Source: Vulcanimicrobiota bacterium (lineage in GTDB: Bacteria; Vulcanimicrobiota; Xenobia; Xenobiales; JADMJV01). Taken from it: DNA of 64,000 nt. The stretch covers positions 67,048 to 131,047 of the forward strand of contig JAEXNA010000217.1 in the NCBI GenBank assembly GCA_023447635.1, written 5' to 3'. Position 1 is the stretch's first letter, and each line of letters begins with the position of its first letter. Under the pieces are notes generated by a model, which saw nothing but the letters and a program-made list of their open reading frames with translations, made no database searches and had not been told where the DNA came from. Below are positions 59,105 to 64,000 of this stretch, one piece after another. Position numbers and translations under genes: made by a program.

Positions 59105-60271
59105 GTGGGTCTGGTAGCGCCCGTCGCGCTGGTCTACCTGACGACGGAGCACCCCCTGCTGGCCGGGCCGGCGGTCTGGGGTTGGGGTAGCTTAGAGATA
59201 CTCTGGATGCACCTAGCGCTGGTGGCTAGCGTCGCCGGCCTGAGCGTGCTGTTTTCCCGATCGCGGCCAGCGCTGGTCGCCCTGCTGACCCTGCTGTTCT
59301 CACTGGCCCTGCCTCGACTTGGTCTGAGCCCGACGCTGGTCAGCCTCTCGTTTCTAGCCGGCGGGCTATTCCTGCTAGCCGGTCCCGAGCGTCGGCTCTT
59401 CCGCCCCTCGACCCTGATCTGGCTGGGCCTTGCTGCGGTCGGAGTGGTGGGAGTCGCGACCATCCTCGAGGCCAGCACTCTGGCCTGGATCCCGTCCGCT
59501 GTCGGGGCGTTGCTGGTGGCCTGGGGCGCCGGTCTTTTGGCGCTGCGCCATCACAAGGAGCGGGGCAAGTCGACCACGACCGACAGTTTCCTGATGTCGT
59601 CGTTGGTGGGCTGCACTTTCCTGGGACTGTCTCTCGGTTGGAACCCGCTGTCGTTCGGTGAGGGCGGCTTTCACGCGATGGCGCTGGCGATGGCGCTGCC
59701 CTGCCTGCTGAGCCTGGTTGTGCACAGCTTCCGCCTGGCTTACATCGATGAACTGACCGAGATCCCGGGACGCCGCGCCCTGGTCGAGGCGCTGGATGAC
59801 CCTGGCTCGACTTTCACCCTGGCCATGCTCGACGTGGACCACTTCAAGAAGTTCAACGACACCCACGGCCACGAGGTCGGAGACCAGGTGCTACGTATGG
59901 TCGCGGCCCGGATCGCTACCGTAGGCGTGGGGGGCGCCGCCTACCGTTACGGCGGGGAAGAGTTCACCTTGCTCTTCCCTGGCAAAGCGATGGACCAGGT
60001 GACCGACGAACTCGAGCGGATTCGCGGTCTGGTCGAGTCGTCTCCGCTGGTCCTGCGCGGCGAGAACCGCCCCGCCGAAAAGCCCAAGAAATCCCCGGCG
60101 AAAGGGGCGAAAGCCAGCAAGAAAAAGCCGCCCTCTGTCGGCGTCACCATCAGTATCGGAGTCGCCACCCGCCGCACTTCCGAGCCCTGGGACCGGGTGA
60201 TGAAACGAGCCGACCAGGCGCTGTACAAAGCCAAAGAAGGCGGCCGCAACCAGGTCGCCGAGGCGTCGTAA
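59105..60271 (+). CDS. membrane-bound GGDEF diguanylate cyclase
   Basis: The 388 residues start with about seven hydrophobic helices in the first 200 residues (VGLVAPVALVYL, LALVASVAGLSVLFS, LVALLTLLFSLALPR and others). A GGDEF domain follows, with LDVDHFKKFNDTHGHEVGD and the active site RYGGEEFTLLF. It would make cyclic di-GMP. No RxxD product-inhibition site precedes GGEEF. A basic linker (EKPKKSPAKGAKASKKKPP) is inserted between GGDEF strands. The start is GTG at 59105 with a GGAG 7 bases upstream; the frame is open into the minisatellite and gives a longer, spurious N-terminus. Confidence 0.85.
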   Translation: MGLVAPVALVYLTTEHPLLAGPAVWGWGSLEILWMHLALVASVAGLSVLFSRSRPALVALLTLLFSLALPRLGLSPTLVSLSFLAGGLFLLAGPERRLFRPSTLIWLGLAAVGVVGVATILEASTLAWIPSAVGALLVAWGAGLLALRHHKERGKSTTTDSFLMSSLVGCTFLGLSLGWNPLSFGEGGFHAMALAMALPCLLSLVVHSFRLAYIDELTEIPGRRALVEALDDPGSTFTLAMLDVDHFKKFNDTHGHEVGDQVLRMVAARIATVGVGGAAYRYGGEEFTLLFPGKAMDQVTDELERIRGLVESSPLVLRGENRPAEKPKKSPAKGAKASKKKPPSVGVTISIGVATRRTSEPWDRVMKRADQALYKAKEGGRNQVAEAS

Positions 60272-60457
60272 CCTCGCACAACCATCCCACTCCTTCCTCT
60301 CCCACAGGCTGGGAAGTTTAACAATTTGTCCGGGGGAGCGTGAACGCACGCGTCAAAGTCTCGCCTATTCGGGCCCTTCTCGGTTGATGGGCCCCTGCGG
60401 AAACCGAAGGCAACGCCTCCCGTTGGCACGCCATCTCGGTTAGAATAAGGATACGAT

Positions 60458-61432
60458 GTGGGACGACGAACCGATTTTGACACTCCCTGGAAGGAGGCGT
60501 TGGACAGATACCTGCCCCAATTCTTCGCCTTCTTCCATCCCGACATCCACGACGACATCGACTGGAGCTACCCGTCGCGCCAACTTGACAAAGAACTGCG
60601 GAAGCTCGCTCCCGACTCTCGATCAAACCAGAGGGTCACAGACAGCCTGGTCGAGGTGCGACAGCACGGCGGAGAGACCGCGCTCGTGCTCGTGCACATC
60701 GAGGTGCAGAGCCACGAAGAGCCCGAGTTTGCTCAGCGAATGTGGGAATACAACAGTCGCATCGCACTCAGCAGCAAGCAGCCCGTCTGCAGTCTCGCTG
60801 TCCTGGGCGACCGGCGAGACTCCTGGCGGCCAGGCTCTTATAACAGGGAACTTTGGAGCACTCGTTATCACTTCGACTACGCCATCTCGAAGATGCTCGA
60901 CTATCGAGAGCGACTGGCCGAGCTGGAAGCCTCGAGCAACCCGTTCGCCCTCCTGGTCGCGGCCACGCTCCACGTGCGAGACACCACGCCTGACTCTCCT
61001 CAGCGGCGGGAGGCGAAGTTCCGGATGGTGCGCTCGATGTTCCACGCGGGCCTCTCGGCGCCAGACATTCGCGCCTTCTTTCGCCTGGTGGACTGGATTA
61101 TGACGCTTAGCCCGGACCAGGATGAATCTTTCTACGACGACCTTCACGATCTCGAGAGGAGCCAAAATATGCCATACATCACCAGCATCGAACGCCGAGG
61201 CATCGCCAAAGGCCTGGAGCAAGGCCTGGAGCAAGGTCGGGAACAGGGGTTGCGTTCCGCGGCGCTGCTAGCTCTCGAGTCTCGCTTCGGGCCTGTTTCG
61301 GAGGCTATTACCTCCACCATCCAGGCCATTAGCAATAAGGAGCGCCTCACCGCCCTGGTCGGATCCATCGCCTGCGCGGACTCCCTCGAAGCCGCCATCC
61401 AGGCTGTCGACGCGGCCGCTAGCCAGGCCTGA
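60458..61432 (+). CDS. Rpn/PD-(D/E)XK transposase-like nuclease
   Basis: The 324 residues have an Rpn-family layout. KRFDTPWKEALD-type N-terminus (TDFDTPWKEALDRYLPQFF), Asp in QLDKELRKL and HIEVQSHEEPEFAQRMWEY carry the PD-(D/E)XK motif (Glu-x-Gln). After the nuclease domain is the repeated linker GLEQGLEQGREQG, then a DUF4351-like helical tail. These proteins promote DNA recombination and are often linked to phage defence or mobile elements, but none is seen here. The start is GTG at 60458 with an AAGGA upstream. Confidence 0.82.
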   Translation: MGRRTDFDTPWKEALDRYLPQFFAFFHPDIHDDIDWSYPSRQLDKELRKLAPDSRSNQRVTDSLVEVRQHGGETALVLVHIEVQSHEEPEFAQRMWEYNSRIALSSKQPVCSLAVLGDRRDSWRPGSYNRELWSTRYHFDYAISKMLDYRERLAELEASSNPFALLVAATLHVRDTTPDSPQRREAKFRMVRSMFHAGLSAPDIRAFFRLVDWIMTLSPDQDESFYDDLHDLERSQNMPYITSIERRGIAKGLEQGLEQGREQGLRSAALLALESRFGPVSEAITSTIQAISNKERLTALVGSIACADSLEAAIQAVDAAASQA

Positions 61433-61438
61433 TGATCC

Positions 61439-61464
61439 GGGGCGAGGGGCTACCCCTCGTCCCC
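61439..61464. terminator. GC-rich hairpin between convergent genes
   Basis: CGAGGGG and CCCCTCG with loop CTA, extended by GGGG and CCCC around a bulged T, lie after the nuclease stop. No T-run follows, so it may act as an end structure for both transcripts, with some doubt. Confidence 0.5.
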
Positions 61465-61494
61465 GCTGGGGACGCGACATCGCTGAGCAAAGGA

Positions 61495-62340
61495 TTAGCG
61501 GGGAACGCTGGCACGAGCGAAGCTGGATTTGAGTCGGCCAGAGGCCTGGCCTTCCTTCGTGGGCGGCGTCAAGGGCGCTTTGTAGGCGTCGACGGCTTGG
61601 TGGGCCCATACCGTCAGCAGTAACACGATCAGCAGTTCGCGGATTTCGTACTGGTGATTCGCCGCGCGCAGCACGCCGCGACTCCAGTACAGGCTCACGG
61701 CCACCAGCCAGCCCAGTCCAGCGCCGGCCATCAGGGGGCCGCTTCGATCCCTCCACCCTGACCAGCTGTAGTAAAGGAGCAAGGCCAGCATCACCACGAT
61801 ACCCACCTTCTCGGGCGCCGTACGGAAGCGGTAATGATTGATCAGGATGGCGTCGAGCAGCAGCAGCGAGACCTCGTCCGACGGCAGCCAGACCGGGGCG
61901 CTGGGGCGCCCCCTCCACAAGGTGGGTATCAACACGAAGCCGATCCCCACCGCGAAGACGATCAGCCCATTGAACAGCTCTCCTGGCATCAAATTGTGCA
62001 GGTTGGTCTCGTGCTGCAAGTTGTAGCGGTTCATCGCCTCGCCGGTCTCCCAGCCGAAGACCCGTTGACCCCAGCTGATCTCCTCTCCAACCCCCAGAAA
62101 GGCTAACACCACCAGAGCCCAGGCGCCCCTCAAAGGCCATCCTTGCAGGGCCGGCGGGCGTTGACGCCACAGCCTCCAACCCAAACTCAGACCCAGCCCC
62201 AGCAAAGCCAGGGCGCTGAGGTTCTCCACCACACCGTCCTCTCGGGTGACTCGATACAGCAGAGTCGGGTCGACCCGGACGGTGGCCAGGGCCACAGCGC
62301 AGGTGGCGAGCAGCGTGAGATAGATGGGGATGCGGAACAT
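61495..62340 (-). CDS. polytopic membrane protein, uncharacterised family
   Basis: The 281 residues have seven to eight hydrophobic helices. The motif EEISWGQRVFGW and the NLQHETNLHNL segment mark a widespread but uncharacterised bacterial membrane family. The ATG at 62340 has GTGAGG upstream. Its role cannot be told; the conserved polar residues inside membrane helices suggest a transport or enzyme site. Confidence 0.7.
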   Translation of the reverse strand: MFRIPIYLTLLATCAVALATVRVDPTLLYRVTREDGVVENLSALALLGLGLSLGWRLWRQRPPALQGWPLRGAWALVVLAFLGVGEEISWGQRVFGWETGEAMNRYNLQHETNLHNLMPGELFNGLIVFAVGIGFVLIPTLWRGRPSAPVWLPSDEVSLLLLDAILINHYRFRTAPEKVGIVVMLALLLYYSWSGWRDRSGPLMAGAGLGWLVAVSLYWSRGVLRAANHQYEIRELLIVLLLTVWAHQAVDAYKAPLTPPTKEGQASGRLKSSFARASVPR

Positions 62341-62379
62341 AGTCGGCCTCACTTGGCGGATCGGGTTGCCGGATATAGC

Positions 62380-62409
62380 AAAAAATCCCCCGCAGCTCAA
62401 CTGCGAGGG
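62380..62409 (-). terminator. intrinsic terminator downstream of the subtilase gene
   Basis: CCCCCGCAG and CTGCGAGGG arms with one wobble; the minus strand ends with ATTTTTT. Confidence 0.78.
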
Positions 62410-62464
62410 TTCGCTCCAAGGCGTGTCATCGAAAGAGGTTTCGTTGTTACGCGCGTAAGCGTCC

Positions 62465-62491
62465 TGTCCGGACTTATCAGGGTTCCGGACA
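62465..62491. repeat. 8-bp inverted repeat downstream of the subtilase gene
   Basis: TGTCCGGA and TCCGGACA enclose an 11-base loop. It lies between the subtilase stop and its terminator. Confidence 0.5.
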
Positions 62492-62510
62492 TCCAGGGGA
62501 GTTCGTCGAG

Positions 62511-62544
62511 GCCGGAAGCCAGAGGGTTAACCCTGGCTTCCGGC
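62511..62544. repeat. 12-bp inverted repeat just after the subtilase stop
   Basis: GCCGGAAGCCAG and CTGGCTTCCGGC are exact complements around a 10-base loop, 6 bases past the stop codon of the minus-strand protease. It could protect the mRNA 3' end. Confidence 0.6.
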
Positions 62545-62550
62545 GAGGTG

Positions 62551-64000
62551 TTAAGCTTCGGCGGCCTCGCCGTTGACCAACTTGTCCGCGATCAGCAGCG
62601 AATTATGCACGTTCAGACGGCCATCGGTAGCCACTTTGCCGTCCAGCGACGGGATCTTATCGGCGCCCTCGAGCAGCGCTTTGCGCAGGTCGGCGTTGCT
62701 GATCGACGGGTAGGCCGAGGCGATCAGCGCGGCAGCGCCAGCCACGTGCGGGGTAGCCATCGAGGTGCCGGAGTAGGTGTCGTACTTATTGCCGGGCACC
62801 GTCGAGAGAATGTCGACACCGGGCGCTCCGAGGTCCACGTTCTTCTTGCCCCACTGCGAGAAGCGCGCCAGACCGTCGTTATGGTCGGTCGCGGCCACCG
62901 CGATGATGTGGTCGCCTTCGTAGTTGGACGGGTAGTTGGCGCGCTTGTCGTTATCGTAGCCAGAGTTCCCGGCGGCAATGATGTGCAGCGCGGGCGAGTC
63001 TTTGAACGCCTGCTCGATACCGGCGTTGGCGCCGCCACCGCCCCAGGAGTTCGAGGTGATGCGGGCTCCGGCGCGGGTCGCGTACTGGATACCGCGGATG
63101 ATGGCGGCGGCGTTGGTCGAACCCTGATCGTTGAAAATTTTGACGCCCATGATGTTGGCACGGTGGTTGACCCCGACCACGCCGATGCCGTTCTCACCGA
63201 CAGCCGCAATGGTACCCGCGCAGTGAGTGCCGTGACCGTGAGCGTCGAGCGGGTCGCCGTTATTGGAGAAGGCGTTGTAGCCGTGGATATCGTCGGCGAC
63301 GCCGTTACCGTCGTTGTCTTTACCGTCGCCGGGGATCTCGCCCGGGTTGGTCCACATGTTGTCTTTGAGGTCCGGGTGGTTGTAGTCGATGCCGGTGTCG
63401 ATCACCGCGATCAAAGGACCCCCCTCGGCCTGGTTGCGACCCTTGTGGATCTGCCAGGCTTCGGGGGCGTCGATGTCAGCGTCGACTTTTCCGCCCGTCT
63501 GGCCTTCGTTATGCAGCCCCCAGAGCTTTTTGGCGTCAGGGTCGTTAGTGATCCCTTGACTGACCTCTCCACCCGGCAGGCCGTAGGTGTGGTTGGGGAC
63601 AGCGAACTTGACGCGGTCGTCTTTGGCCATAGCGGCCATGGCCTCTTCTACCGAGACACCCTGGGGAAGCTTGATGTGTAGGAACTCGCCTCCGGCGCTC
63701 TTGGACAGCCCGCCCGGACTGTCGAATTCGCCCAGCACGGTGGCGCCGAAGTCCGAGACGACAGAGCCTTCATCTCCCGTCAGGGAGAATCCGGGACGGG
63801 TCAAGACGATCATCTCTCCCGGCTCGTGGGGGTCCAGAGTCCCCTGCAGTTCTGCGGCAGCCACGGCCGTCGCGGCGTAGAGGGATTCGGCTTTGCCCAG
63901 AGCGGGCGGGTTGAAGTTCACTTCCGAGGCGTCCGAGGGCAGTGAGTTCGAGGCGACCTCTTTCGCTGCGGCAGATGGGGGGGAGGCTTTAGGGGAGGCT
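62551..64000 (-). CDS. subtilisin-family S8 serine protease, 5' end beyond the window
   Basis: At least 456 residues are visible from the GTG at 63921, and the frame stays open to the window edge with a protein-like Ala/Ser/Pro segment, so the true start probably lies outside. The catalytic triad is present: Asp in AVIDTGIDYNHPDL, His in HGHGTHCAG and Ser in GTSMATPHVAG. A propeptide-like region (MIVLTRPGFSLTG, VSVEEAMAAMAKDDRVKFAV) precedes it. A calcium-binding loop with DGKDNDGNGVADD is present. Secreted or surface location is likely, but no signal peptide is visible within the window. Confidence 0.88.
   Translation of the reverse strand, partial: ASPKASPPSAAAKEVASNSLPSDASEVNFNPPALGKAESLYAATAVAAAELQGTLDPHEPGEMIVLTRPGFSLTGDEGSVVSDFGATVLGEFDSPGGLSKSAGGEFLHIKLPQGVSVEEAMAAMAKDDRVKFAVPNHTYGLPGGEVSQGITNDPDAKKLWGLHNEGQTGGKVDADIDAPEAWQIHKGRNQAEGGPLIAVIDTGIDYNHPDLKDNMWTNPGEIPGDGKDNDGNGVADDIHGYNAFSNNGDPLDAHGHGTHCAGTIAAVGENGIGVVGVNHRANIMGVKIFNDQGSTNAAAIIRGIQYATRAGARITSNSWGGGGANAGIEQAFKDSPALHIIAAGNSGYDNDKRANYPSNYEGDHIIAVAATDHNDGLARFSQWGKKNVDLGAPGVDILSTVPGNKYDTYSGTSMATPHVAGAAALIASAYPSISNADLRKALLEGADKIPSLDGKVATDGRLNVHNSLLIADKLVNGEAAEA

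Noticed and set aside
58527..59152. Arg/Pro/Thr-rich minus-strand frames over the minisatellite
   Set aside because: Period of 52 bases is not a multiple of three; these frames are by-products of the repeat.
60456..61103. ATG-started 215-residue frame at the nuclease start
   Set aside because: The overlapping GTG frame at 60458 encodes the Rpn-like domain with its ExQ motif; this one is a shadow.
62143..63681. 512-residue plus-strand frame
   Set aside because: Antisense of the membrane protein and subtilase genes.

Overview
Bacterial chromosomal window, high GC (roughly 60-65% by eye), densely coding on both strands, with 55 protein genes called here. I see no rRNA, tRNA, CRISPR array, insertion sequence or integrated phage. 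A lipobox lipoprotein, type IV pilus-like minor pilins, PilZ and GGDEF signalling proteins, a eukaryotic-type Ser/Thr kinase and many TPR proteins indicate an environmental, probably diderm, bacterium with many uncharacterised proteins. I cannot fix the phylum from sequence alone; a poorly sampled lineage is likely because many genes have no recognisable family.

Layout. 0.2-2.5 kb: small membrane peptide, coil protein, photolyase-like FAD-domain protein and PilZ protein. 2.6-6.8 kb (minus): acetyl-CoA synthetase, then an M20 amidohydrolase coupled to a double-RNase H protein. 6.9-14 kb: response regulator facing a 2047-residue TPR protein. 14.1-20.5 kb: acetyltransferase, mtnA, holA, argS and low-complexity proteins. 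20.6-29 kb: yadGH-type ABC exporter, hrpB, PduO adenosyltransferase, tandem PilZ, MAPEG-like protein, nucleotidyltransferase and kinase. 29-35.8 kb: pcrA, EF-hand protein, helical zinc-ribbon protein, and a selenoprotein N-like lipoprotein read through an in-frame TGA. 35.9-41.4 kb (minus): three pilin-like genes, then a MauE-DUF1573 membrane protein with a rhodanese. 41.5-46.7 kb: GlgC/GlgD-like pair, duplicated Amj-like membrane protein, secreted stalk-domain protein. 46.8-58.5 kb: ligA, serC, RNase Z-like protein, TPR protein, endonuclease Q-like protein, RNase PH, M4-like metalloprotease, CutA, ferredoxin. 58.6-64 kb: 52-bp minisatellite, membrane GGDEF protein, Rpn-like nuclease, membrane protein, and a subtilase running off the end.

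The most striking discovery is at 34583-35776 (minus). An annotation that treats TGA as a stop would split this gene in two. In frame it gives a 397-residue lipoprotein carrying the selenoprotein N signature SCUGSGRTLR, and a stem-loop just after the TGA has the same apical core (GCAGGUCUGC) as the E. coli fdhF SECIS as I recall it. The organism should therefore make selenocysteine. Other genes here use TGA as a normal stop, often in ATGA overlaps, so the code is not reassigned.

Other architectural oddities are a tandem duplication of an Amj-type flippase, an RNase H fused to a degenerate second RNase H domain, a photolyase-like FAD domain without antenna domain, a duplicated Tudor-like tail on PcrA, an insertion in LigA, and near-perfect bidirectional terminators between many gene pairs.
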